From NCBI GenBank assembly GCA_026419785.1, contig JAODTK010003444.1, forward strand, positions 1 through 64,000: DNA of 64,000 nt, in the 5' to 3' direction. The DNA is from Sclerodactyla briareus. Taxonomy: Eukaryota > Echinodermata > Holothuroidea > Dendrochirotida > Sclerodactylidae. The notes beneath the pieces were generated by a model. It ran no database searches, was not told where the DNA came from, and worked only from the letters and a program-made list of their open reading frames with translations. The position numbers and the translations under genes were made by a program. Below are positions 1 to 11,614 of the stretch, one piece after another (position 1 is the first letter of the stretch; the number at the start of each line of letters is the position of its first letter).

Positions 1-299
1 TTGGTATAGTCCAATCATTGTATTTGTAAAATATTACAGCTTTACTTGACGAAATAATAAGGCAGCGTTGAAATATGAAACAATTAATACAAGCTGGAAA
101 GTCTTCTTGATTGTAGAAGAGTGTATCTTAAAAACTATCAGAAGTGATCGAGAAATTCAGGAAACTGAGAAGTTCGCTTCAGTACTGATGAATTCCTTTT
201 CATACCTTTTCACTATTTTAGTACGTTGATGTTGAGCTAGTACGGAGTAAATATGTATGTAGATGCGGAGAACGGACAATTAACAATGTTAAGATTTTT

Positions 300-400
300 T
301 AAAAATATTATGATTATTATATATTATTATCTTCATTATTAGTATTATATTATTATTATTATCAGCATCATTCTATATTATTAATATTATTAGTATGCGA
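300..400. repeat. ATT-rich microsatellite
   Basis: Imperfect TTATTATTATT repeats. No LINE text was recognised immediately upstream, so I do not call it a tail. Confidence 0.85.
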
Positions 401-579
401 AAAGGAAGGCTGTGATACAAAGCTCTTATTTTATTCCGTGCCCCATTTCGTATATTTGTGATTCGTTCACACGCACCATGTGTATAGATGTTTTCCAGGT
501 TTCCGACGGGACTGTGAAGAAGTATGTTCGAGTGAAGATTGTACTTTAGTAATTGCTCACTGGTTTTATCCTCCTATAT

Positions 580-830
580 AGCCGTCAGCCTGGGCTAAAG
601 TCAGATTAGGGATTCACCGCGACTAATTGGCCAGTGATTGTTGACGAGGGTTGTGCATGTATAGGGGATACATTATACCTCAAGAATAGCGGAAACTGAT
701 AATCTAAAAAACACCATTGTTACCCTAGTGGCCAGGGATTTGACGAGGGTTGTGCATTGTATAGCGGATAACAATTATACATCAAGAAATAGCGGAAACA
801 CTGAGATCTGAAAAACACCATTGTACCGTA
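580..830. repeat. ~97-bp tandem duplication
   Basis: Two divergent copies (about 630-725 and 730-828) share GGCCAG-GATT, GACGAGGGTTGTGCAT, then GCGGAAAC and AAAAACACCATTGT in order, differing by many small indels. No gene is seen around them. Confidence 0.8.
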
Positions 831-1744
831 TTTCAAGAATACGCTGAATTACTTTGACTGAAACTGGTACAGTTTTCACCTCAATGATTTCATGTTAACA
901 AAACGAGGGATACGTACGCGCTGACGGTTGCTAGTTAGGGAAAATGAGATACAGTACAGCACTGGAACGGGAAACAATATAGTCGTGCGTTCCGTTGCCG
1001 TGATAGTGTCAGGCACCAAGTTCACCAGATTTCATTCGTAGGGAAAGACGTGACTGTTAGTACTTGTCACGGGCGCAACTACCGGGAGAGGGGTAGTGGT
1101 CGTGACCTCACAACTTGAGGAAGGCCTCTAACATGAGATTCTCTTTCAAGTAAAAAACAAGCGCAAGTCGAAACGTCTTGATAGCTGCGGACGGCAAAAA
1201 ACTCTGTGGCGAATACACTGCAATATGTTCTTCACCAATCCACCATTTATTGTTTTTCCATCATTGGACTTTACTGACATCTGTCATAACTTGGAATGGC
1301 TTGAAACTGTCGACAACATTACCCATAATAAATTGCTATCAGTGCCAGCACGAGTACAAACTAACTCATTCATAGGCCGTATATTAGTATATGTACCCAG
1401 CAAACTCCAGGACGGTATCAGTGGAACAGTGGAAATCCCCCCCTCCCTGTTTGCAGCATCCTCAGTGTGACAGACAAATTAAACGCCCCACCCAAAACAG
1501 CCCCCCCCCCCCCCCCAATGCCCCATACCAGCAGCAAAGTCTGCAGCTCGAGGGAATAATGAAACAACCACTCTCAACAAGAGTTTCATAGAAGGCTGTG
1601 GTAGACAAATTGGGGGGGTTTAATTGATTTAATTGAAAATCTAATCAACACTAAGCAAACAAAATGTAGCTCGCCTATAGCCATGCATCTTTCATCCACC
1701 CACAAGTTTTTTTCAATCCTGAACGCATGTACGGTTCAAAAGTT

Positions 1745-1815
1745 ACGAATGAACGTGACGAACGGAACGGACGAACGAACGAACGAAACAACGAACGAAC
1801 TAACGACGAACGGAC
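1745..1815. repeat. (CGAA)n microsatellite
   Basis: Runs of ACGAACGAACGAACGAA with interruptions. Overlapping short frames encoding NERNN-type residues are shadows. Confidence 0.85.
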
Positions 1816-4384
1816 TGAGAGACATGAGGACTTTAGAGCTGCTTACCCGCAGCTTACCCGCAGCTTGACCCGCAGCCAATCGCTCTTTTGGACCCCCCCC
1901 CCTCCTCATTTTTTCTGGCCGCCAACTTTGACAACATGTGGTTTGCGCCCTTGCAACTTTGAATGAGAGAATTAGCGTTAGCGCCCTCAAACAGAAGTGT
2001 TTTAGTACTGTGCAATTGGCAACGTGATTCATTTCAAAAGAATACCAGAATATATTCCTTTCAGCAGCTCCCTCTAGTTCCAACTTCACCATCATTTGTT
2101 TGGTCCACCCTCCGTGATGTTCAGGTCCCAGATGATGTTTCTGCCTGTCGTCAATCGAGTTGTCTTTCGAAATAATTATGTTTTTTCTGTGGCTTCCGTA
2201 GTATTACGGGGAACATACGTGTCCCGTCCTATGTCATTGAATAGGATGGCCTAACACTCTCTAAATATGTTCCGGAATCTCGCACTTTGACATTAGTGAA
2301 CGCTGTGAGCAACCGGGTATGCGGTCGTGGTCATAATTCGTCTGTCACGGTAATTATAGAGAATCAACATGACGGGCCCTAGATGAGGCCTAATGATGCT
2401 AGGGAATAACCCAAACTAGATACCTAAAACTCGGGTTAATTAAAAAATATATTAACAATTATGACTGCAGTTCTCTCTTGTCCAAAAAATCGTGCAACGT
2501 CATATCTTCTTAACCAATTGCGCTTTTACCATCTTAAGTTGTCAGACAATTCCCGAAACTATCTCTCAAAGCATTATTTGTGAAACAATGCTACAGATCC
2601 TGAAATTTTAATATAAGAGAGCCCCAACCAAATGTGAGTTCTCATCAACAATAACGTTTACGTGCCTTAGGACTACAGTTGCTCTTCGCATTCCTGGGAT
2701 TTCGATATAGAGTGGACGCCGAGAAACCAAACGCTAATACTTTTGTATACTAGACACCCAATTTCCCTTGGAACTAGAATAAAACAATACTAGCCGGTAT
2801 TCCACGCTCTTAGAAGCTCGCGGAAAGAAAAAAAAACATGTTACGAACATGTAACAAAACTACACGCAGCGCGAACCATTAGGAAGCATTGTTTGAAATC
2901 AACTGTGACAATCGCCCAACACATCCGTGAACAAAAATGATGTATTTCATGATTGTAGGGACACAAACAATCGAGTTTATGGTTCTCTTCAACAGGGTTT
3001 CACACGTAGGCGCACTACACCAGTCATATGATAGCTCAATGGTGGGTACTTCAATAGACTGACGAATTGCGACGATAGCTAGCGGCATTACGGTTATATC
3101 AATAGGCGACTATACAGTTTGCAGCGTTGCATGGTAAGTCCAATCCAAAATGGGAGCGAAAGTCACAAGCCAAGCGAAACAAGTCTTGTAGGCAAGATGG
3201 ACGCTCTTGGCGTTGATGAAACTGACGTAAGTTACGACGTTATGTCGAGTTACCAATCAGAAGCCCTAAATTTGGTTTCGATAGCGCTGTTCCGTTGGTG
3301 AGCTCACACGCGTGCGCTAGATGAGTTACAGTAGGATTCTACTATTTAGGTTTACAGACGCGTATTTAGTGAATTTGCTTTTGAACTCACTGCAGTAAAT
3401 AGCGAAACAAAACCCCTACACCCAACTTTCTGAAGTTGAAAACCTATGCAGTGCTGCATCATTACAATAGACTATGTTTTGTGAAAAATCACTGGGAAGG
3501 GGGACCATATGGACCAAAGTATATAATTTTAGATGATTTAACTTATAATAGAATTCAGCAAGTAGTAAACCCAAATAGCGGGTTCTATCTGTGAAAGAAA
3601 TGTAAAGACTGTTTTCAAATGAATTGTGTAGGTGATGGTGTCTAAGTTCACCGAAAGGAAAAGATGCCGCCGGTACATGATGGCGAACCTGATTTTTTTA
3701 ATGGTGTTAAAAATGGCCGCCGATTAGGGGAAAATCATAGAAAATGCATTTGAGCATCGCAAAATTATGTAAATGTCAAACAAACTATGGTACACATTTT
3801 TTCGATTATGCCGAGCACATACGTTGACCATTCCGTGTTGCAGTATTGCCAAAACCAAGATAGCGGCCAAAAATGGCGGTCCAATTCCCTGAGAAATTTA
3901 AACAAAAATTGATATAACTGCAATAATCTGTCGAAAAAATGAGCAAGCTCAAAACAAAGTGCAGTCATAAATACCAAGGATATCTACAAGAGGATTTCCC
4001 AAGTCTGTAATAAGTCTTTCATTGACTGTTAGCATTAAGCAAGCTGGGTAAAAGCCAAGAGGTCAAGTATAGATTTGGGCCCAACAAACTCTTGAGGGCG
4101 ACTCGAGACACACCAATTCCTGAAACAGGCAAGCAGAGAGAAGATAGGTCCAGGCAGCCCCGGACATGCTGTACTGAAGCTCCTATTACCACACCGAGTC
4201 AGTGTGGAAACTGTTGCAATCTGTACAGGCCCTCAATATAGTAGTGCTATAGTAGTGCATCCTTCTGTCTCGAGAGACAATGGTGTGTGCACCCTGGAAA
4301 GTCAAATCAGTCCTTGTTGAGAGGCACGTCTCCAACAGTCCAATCCTGGCGTGACGGTCCCTTCCTGCCGCAAGTTGTTGTCAA

Positions 4385-5190
4385 CAAACTTGAGACTGTG
4401 GGGTGGTAGAGATGCTCTGTTGTCTCTCTTTCCTACGTGCCCTCCTTTCTTCTAGCTGTAAGGGTCCTTTTCTCCTCTCCCTCTTGATGCCAGCCCGGAC
4501 GCAATGGCGCCATCCGTCACGATCATCTGCAAGTTGCTCCCATTTGGACGTGTCGATGCCCGGGAGTTTGAGGTCGCGCTTGCAGACGTCCTTGTCGCGT
4601 AGTGCTGGGCGACCCGTTGGGCGTCACTCCTGTACCAGTTTGCCATAAAGGAGGTCCTTGGGAATGCGACCGTCCCCATGCGGTGTACGGGTGGCCGACC
4701 ACGAGGCCGACTGTTGTACAGAGCAGGAGATGCATGCTGAGGAGCCTTGCGTTTCCCCAGTACAGCAGTGTTGGTGACTCTGTCCTGCCATGTTATGCTC
4801 ATGATGCGCCGGAGGCAGCGAAGAATGGAACTTTCCAACGGTTCTCCTGTCTGGCGTAGGTGTCCAAGATTCACTGTCCGTACACAGGGTCTGGAGGAGG
4901 CATGCCTGATATACCTTGGATTTTGGTGTTCGAGTTTAGCTGCTTGTTCTCTCCCACACACGCTTGCTCAGCTTTGACATGTACAGCAGCAAAGCTTGGC
5001 GATGCGCTTGCGATCTCTGTATCAAGCGACAGGTTGCTGCACAGTGGAGCCAAGGTAGGTGAAGTGGTGGCGACCTCAAAGCTACTCTTCGCCGCTGATG
5101 TTGATTGATGGCTGTGTAGGAACGTCTTGGCCATGGCCATTGGTTTCTTAAAGTAGTGCGATAGTGCTTGATTCGGGCGACTGGTTCCAT
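4385..5190 (-). mobile_element. LINE relic, reverse transcriptase C-terminal part
   Basis: Minus-strand frames carry LRCLRRIMSITWQDRVTNTA, GHPYTAWGR-like text, then FPRTSFMANWYRSDAQR, and upstream SLDTEIASASPSF and NTKIQG. These correspond to the well-known Jockey/CR1-type sequence after the polymerase core (S-x-D-EI..., LRCLRRI..WQD..., HRM...PK..L). It is spread over several frames, so it is inactive. No 5' end is seen. Confidence 0.85.
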
Positions 5191-8100
5191 TTCGTCAGAA
5201 GATTGGAATTTGTTCCGTGATGTCATATTTTCCGCCTAGATGGTGATGCTGCCAGACGCAATCATTCGTATCCCAAATTAAATCATGTCGTGTTCTGGCT
5301 TCCGTAATAAATCGTCTGATTTTTCCCGCGTTTTTCTCTGAAAATAGGTAACACTATCACTGAAAGATGTTGCAGAATCTGTCATATGATATCCCATCTT
5401 TACTATGGAGACGGACGGTATTTTTCGGGGTCTCGTGGTCGAAGAAATTCGCGAATAGAGAGTAAACAAACGACTATGTTTTTACGATGTTACACACAAT
5501 AGGGTGCGCTCACTTCGAGTTTGTGTTCTCTGAACGGCAATTGGACAGGCACACAATAGTGCTCTGTGTCCCCTCCCTGTCATATGAGAGCTCCATGGTA
5601 CAGGCAGACTCCCACCAAAAAGAAGATGCCACCGCAACAATTAGGAACAGGAGACTATGGATACGGCGATATTGAGCACTGTTGAAGAGGTTGGGAATTT
5701 GAAACCAGTATAAGTTACATTACCGTACAATGTGAATGGTTGCGCCTAATCATGAAAGCTGTATGCTGTAACGCAAGATAGCGTCAATCATTGCGGCATG
5801 AGGTGGTGTTCCGAGGTGAATCAAGCGTGTAATGAGTATCACTGCAACGTTAACCGAGAACAGCCGACAGGAGGTCGGCTATTCAATGTCATTGACGATC
5901 TCTTGTGTGTTAAAGGAAGGCACCCCAGTCATATTCTGCAACAGCATAAAGGACGCCGGGGCCATGGCACAGAAATTCATGAATTTCTTCGATGTAAAGA
6001 TCGCAAGTGACGCAAGACTTCCCCGATGACAACCCGTGAGAACTACACCGACGTGATGTGGCTGACCAGGCTTCCTCTCCCCAGCGCTAGGATTCACTTC
6101 AGTAACGAGAACTCGTTTCCAAGCTTCTCTTTCCTGGACAATAAATCATGTTCCTTGGATCCTATACCGACCAAGTATTGAAGATCGGTCTTCCAGCTAT
6201 GATCAGTGACCTGGGGATAGTGTTAACCACGGTCGTTAAATCACAGCAACAGTTCCGGATAGATGCAGACACGCTGTAGTTCGACCATGCTCAAGGAGCC
6301 AGGAATGGATCCGGAAGTATTGGCCAACTATCGACATACATATTAGTGTCGAATCTCTGCTACCGGCTTCAACCAGATTGACGATCATCTCAGTGTTAGT
6401 TTATCATTATATTCAAGGTTTCAGGTAGCATACCCCAGCGTAATCACTCAACATGCAGAGATGCGCTCATGCGGGTGCACAATGATGTATGGAAGCCGTG
6501 GACGATAATTCAAGTGCTGATAGTCCTTTTAAATTTGAACAAACGCCCGTCGAACATATGCACCTATATATTCGAATATATACACGTTTTAAATCGAATA
6601 TATGCACACTATATATTTCGAAGAGATCCACGTATGTAATCGAAATATGACCTTATATTCGAGGTATATACCGTATTGAGATCAACCAATCACAGCCAGC
6701 GGCATATACGCACGTATTAAATCGAATATATCCACGGATATATCGATATAAATCCATATAAAATCAACCAATCACAACGACTTTCTCATCATTTGTTGAT
6801 CAATGACCGCTACAACCCTACAACCAATCAAGAGTATTGCACGCGCACAGAAAATTCAGCGCATTATTTTCCCCTAGTTTTCATACCATATTAAAAATAC
6901 ATGAAACGATGGGAGAGTGTTTCTCTTTCGGAATATGGTTGATGGTTCTTCGTAAAAAATAGCGATTGTTGTTCAAAATGAGTCATATCTAGGAAGGACA
7001 GTCTGAAAATTCTGGTTCTGAAGTGTACGTTTAATTACGTCCCCATACTACAGTGTTGTTCACTGGGTATATAGGGGGATCCACACAGTGAACTATAAGA
7101 GCATCGCCAGGGGGTAAAACGCCAACGTGTATATCCCGACTTTCGATCAATCAGAGGGGGATATTGTTCGCCACGTTTTTTTATCAGATGCAGGAGCGTA
7201 GCGAGAGGGGGAGGTGTTGGGTGTCACAACCCAAATAATTTGGTCACTGTCAGTAATCTGGGGGCTGTCGGCAAAAGAAGGAAGTCTGGGAGGAAAGTTG
7301 AAGAGAGCGGATGAGGACGAAAAAAAGGACAGTTGAACAGAGAAAAGTAGAACGGAGGCTTCTTTATCGGTGTTCCTATTTTCCAGTTCTTCCATTTGAT
7401 AAACTCGTTTACCAATTCCAATCACCCGACGCCTGCTAATTGAGAAACCTGTCGCAAAATAAATGATAAAATCAAAGCCACCAGTATAGGCTAGCCTCAG
7501 ATAGATGAGTGCCAGAATCGCCAGCAACTCAGTGAAAGTAATGGAATTGAAGGCCCCGCATAGACGGCCCAGCCCCCGAGTCGGAGGATGCCGCGCACCA
7601 GGCTAAAGCAGCTGGTCAGTGTCAAATTACTATCTCCAGATTTGTACATTGCTTTCGGCGAAATGACTCAACCTCCTTGTGATGTTCTAAACCAATGGAC
7701 AAATGAAAATGGGGAAGAGATGGTGCAGTAGTGAGTCACTTAGCCTATCAGGTAAAAACGGCACTGACTGTGAAATACATGCTCGGTATTTCATCTGTGG
7801 AATGATATATCGTGACCCAAAAAGTATAGGATACAAAAAGTAACATCCAGCGTTGGACAATGGCAGATGTAAGCGAGTTTTTCAAGAACTATTAACCTGA
7901 AATGTATGGAATTTATTAGTAAAAATCACACCTCAGAAATAACCCTATTTTAGCCATTAATTGCATATATATACAGCATGTACAGGAAGTAATTCAATAC
8001 AGATGAGGGCCTATATATTAAAGAAATGGTTTGTATTCACATTATGTCTCCTTAAGGAATTATGATTTTGAAGCAGCCTCACTAACCGGGGTCGAATCAA

Positions 8101-8389
8101 ACATACACGAATTTGCAAACTACACGAGGCTACCATCTAGCATGTATCAAACAAAAATATAGTTTTTTTTTTTCAATAGAACCCAAGACTATGATAAAAC
8201 TACATAATTCCAGACAGAAGGATGCGTGTTAACAGTGTATGTCAGCCGGTACTTCATATTCTTAGAAATGTACACAACCATCTCTTCTCGCTCATGAAAC
8301 TGGGCGTCACACAGGGGAACAGATGCCATTATATGCGGGGCACTTAAACTAGAGGAAACAATGGTTCAGTACTCAACACCGGACAAATT
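5191..8389. other. No gene recognised
   Basis: Contains the AT-rich CCAAT array (6.5-6.8 kb). A 65-codon plus-strand frame at 5832-6029 includes GTPVIFCNSIKDAGAMAQKF, which loosely resembles motif IV of superfamily 2 helicases, but nothing adjoining supports a helicase. Frames at 7147-7527 are serine-rich shadows. Confidence 0.5.
6535..6785. repeat. AT-rich array with repeated CCAAT-type motifs
   Basis: Degenerate ~30-base units around TCGAATATAT and CACG followed by A-T-A runs. ATCAACCAATCACA occurs twice (about 6681 and 6763), with another CAACCAATCA near 6820. No promoter can be assigned because no gene is recognised next to it. Confidence 0.6.
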
Positions 8390-9241
8390 TTAAAGGTAAT
8401 GGACTGGTATGATGTGTTATCGGAGTTGTGCATTGATTTCATTATTACTGACCGTGTGGACACTGACGCAGCACCATGAGATACAACCTTCATTTGTGAG
8501 AGGAGATAAATTAGTTGTTCACATAATAGCCCATTAGGCTCCCTCAATGCCCTCAATGACTTTGACCATTGACATTTGGGTGGTAAAATGTCACCCAGCG
8601 TCAAGGATATATGTACAACTTGGTCAATGTCCATCCAATGCATGAGGTTTTTTTAAGCGCCAAAAACATGCAAATTGAGATATTGTACAATATGAACAAA
8701 ATTGCTAGTACCCCCTTTTGATGAAACTTCCAACTACAAATATGTGCGACCCATGTTACGTCTAGTCAAATGATATAACTGTTTACATATCATGGCAATC
8801 TGAATTAATCTGAGGAGAAGTAGCGTTTTCAGTTTCCAACATCATGGTCCACTGTGCCCCTTTAATGCCTTTGACCTTGACTTTTAGGTTGTCAACACAC
8901 TGATGACCCAGTGGCAATAAACCAGTGTGACCAAGCGTGGTCAAATCCATCAAGGCATGAGTATTAAGGGGCGCGAACAAACCTTACAATTTGCATATTA
9001 TTTTACACTTTGAACCATAATGCCTACTACCCCTTTAATGACCCCTCACCTTCCAATTCCCTGAACAATGCATAGGTACCACTAATCAATGATTACATGC
9101 GTCAGTGAATAATGGCAATCCGACATAAATCTGCAGAAGTGTCCATTTTGCAGTTAGTTTTCCACATCATGACCCATTGTGCCCCGTTAATGCAATTTGT
9201 CTGATGACGCATCGGTCAATAAACATTGTGACCAAGTTTGA

Positions 9242-9279
<38 letters not shown>

Positions 9280-10640
9280 GATAGGATAGATGGATAGATG
9301 GATAGATGGATAGCTAGCTAGATAGATAGATAGATCGAATCGACATGGGCATACATCGCCCAACCAGAATAGCGTGGTGCTAATGAAACGCGGCCCTGGG
9401 ACAAAGTGGGCCTAGGCCCATATTCCGAACACCCCCACCAAAGACCTCACCCAAGGGACCACACATGTTTTGCAGAAAATCAATTGAAGATGTGGAGAAG
9501 AAGATGAAGTCAGTACTCTTATGTGGAATTCATGAAATGGGTCTGCGGTCCCAAGTTAGCCTGCTAAGCAGACGAAATGGAGAAGCCGTTCCTAAAAATA
9601 GGGGGGCTATCGCGCTTTAGTATATATACCCAGGTCGAATATCACCAACAGATCGTCTGCAGGGGATTCGTTGGAAAAATCCCAAAAAACAATTGGGATT
9701 TTGCTCATTACGAGTCAGGTGACGTAGATGTCAGTCACAGCAAGCACACAAGCGTTGATACGGATGGGAGCAACCCTGAATTGATTCCGCGGAAAAAAAA
9801 CATCGCCCATTATTTAGGTCATGAATATTTACAGACGACTTTCAATAACTTCACACAACACCGAAATGAGAATTATCGGAGAATGAGCATTTGAAGCCTA
9901 AAATGGACCGAAGGCCACGTTACGACGGCTATGCGCATGCGGATTGTGCGGCTTGTTTGGTACGCCGCAGACGTTCAGAAAAATAAGAATCCTTCAAATG
10001 GGCAATAACAAGAATATCCATCTAACGTTAGCCAAACCTGGTTTGAGGTTGTCTAAACAATTCCAAATCATATCAATAGAGTAATTTTCCTCCATCAGAC
10101 CATGGCCGTTTTCCCGTAATTTAGTGTAAGAGAGAATGTCGATTGCGCAATCACGTGGACGTCGCACCCCGCCAACAAGTACCGCCCATGATTTAGCTCG
10201 ACATCGAGCAGAACGACGTCGCACAGCCGTTTTTTAGGCAAAGCACCGATTGGTTACAGGGCCACTCTGCACATATGAGTGATTGGAGCTGATACGAGGT
10301 GAACAACAAACGCTGTTTCAACATGCTAGTCCCAAGTGGGACCTTGAATAAAACACATTCCTGAACACACCCAAAGGTACGGCTGTTGGACCATAAATTG
10401 ACTGAACATCAGAACTTTGCACCAAAATTTGAAGGAGAAGTACGTTTGCAGTTTCCCACTTATTGGCCCATTTGACCTTGAAGTCAGCTGGTCAAACACG
10501 ATGACCACCATCGTCAATAAACATTGTGACCAAGTCTTGATCGAGATTCAATCAAAGCGCGCCCTTTTTGTGGCCCCCAACCAAAGTTTCAGATGGATGA
10601 TATGTGATAAGGAAGGAGTAATAAAGGATAGATAGACCGA
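8390..10640. repeat. Dispersed ~200-bp module, at least three copies
   Basis: Copies at about 8790-8985, 9110-9245 and 10415-10645 share, in order, a GAAGTA-C-TTTGCAGTTT-type start, CCCATTGTGCCCC or similar, TTTGACCTTGA, GATGACC-C-T-G-CAATAAAC and TGTGACCAAG. A related but weaker stretch lies at about 8460-8640. Between copies sequence is AT-rich with no gene recognised. This is probably a short non-autonomous repeat family. Confidence 0.65.
9241..9335. repeat. (GATA)n microsatellite
   Basis: ATAGATAGATAGATAGATAG followed by GGATAGAT variants. It directly follows a copy of the dispersed module whose text ends TGTGACCAAGTTTGA, and the 10.4-kb copy likewise ends in GGATAGATAGA. Confidence 0.95.
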
Positions 10641-10869
10641 ATGCCATGGGGTATCACAACAGCATCACAATTTTCATTTATCGTATTGGCAGAATACACA
10701 GAATTTTCAATCGTGGGGTAGGGCTCTGACAGTTTGATTCACGCTCTCATAACACATAGGTTTATTGGTAATGGATGCCCAGAACATTGCACGTCTACAG
10801 AGATTCAGAATTCATTCAGCTGCACCGTATTGTCACGGAGCACACGACACATGATCCCAAGATTCACAT

Positions 10870-11610
10870 CATCCCTCGTTGATTGATTTACACTGGCTGC
10901 CTGTCGTTGCACGGATTGAATTCAAAATTGCTGTGTATGCTTTCACATTCGCACACACGCCTCTCCTACCTATCTCTCTCCTCTGGTTGGTGGCCGCCAT
11001 ATCCCCCGCACAATGTTCATGTGGCCAGCGCGAACGCAGAGGGGGGTTGGGAACGGTTTGGGGGCATACCCCCGTGACTCATGCGTCAATTTTTTTCACA
11101 GAAACCCCTTCCCCCCTTTTACTGTTTAGTACGTTTACAGCTGTTGTTTATAAAATGTTTGCGACAGCATATGTCATAAAGGGCCCATAAATAGCATTTA
11201 TTTGCCAATAGGGAGGGTGAGGCAATATGAGGGCGCACTTTTTTATAAGTTCCCCGCGACCTCAACCCCCCACCTCCACGACAAATCTGTCATTGCGACC
11301 ACTACATGTGACTCCTCTCACACGTCGGCTTGTGCGCCATATCAGGAGGTGGGCGGCTGGAGCCTGGCGACTAATAATCAGAGCTACTTAGGTGCGCGGT
11401 TATACTGCCACTTGGCACCACTCCGTTGAACGCTTCACTTTCTAGACATCCGCACTTTTGCACCAACATCTTTGCCTTCTTTTAAGGACTTCGTTTGAGA
11501 AGCATTTGTGGAGCACTTTGAGACTGCTGTCGCTGTGAAAAGCGCTATATTATAAGAAATGCTACTTTTATTATTATTATTTTATTAATTATTATTATTA
11601 TTATTAATTA
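10870..11610 (+). mobile_element. LINE relic, 3' end with ATT tail
   Basis: Begins with DLHWLPVVARIEFKIAVYAF, the standard 'hWLPv..RI.fKi' block near the end of CR1/L2-type reverse transcriptases. Much later it has AFVEHFETAVAVKSAI-like text and a 3' tail of TTATTATTATT repeats. The middle is replaced by unrelated or degenerate sequence. Confidence 0.8.
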
Positions 11611-11614
11611 TGTT

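Larger units (their letters stand above)
1..4384. other. No gene recognised (left end)
   Basis: AT-rich sequence with short open frames only, the microsatellites at 300 and 1745, a poly-C run at 1501-1518, and the 97-bp duplication. Around 3660-3890 there are several ATGGCGGC/ATGGCCGCC-type motifs. Confidence 0.6.

Noticed and set aside
763-776. AGCGGATAACAATT, identical to the core of the lac operator found in cloning vectors
   Set aside because: The neighbouring tandem copy (about 665-700) has a diverged version, and no other vector sequence flanks it. Coincidence within a natural duplication is more likely than contamination.
5832-6029. Helicase motif-like phrase GTPVIFCNSIKDAGAMAQKF
   Set aside because: Only one short stretch is similar. 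No other helicase motif lies in any frame nearby, and no splice context supports an exon.
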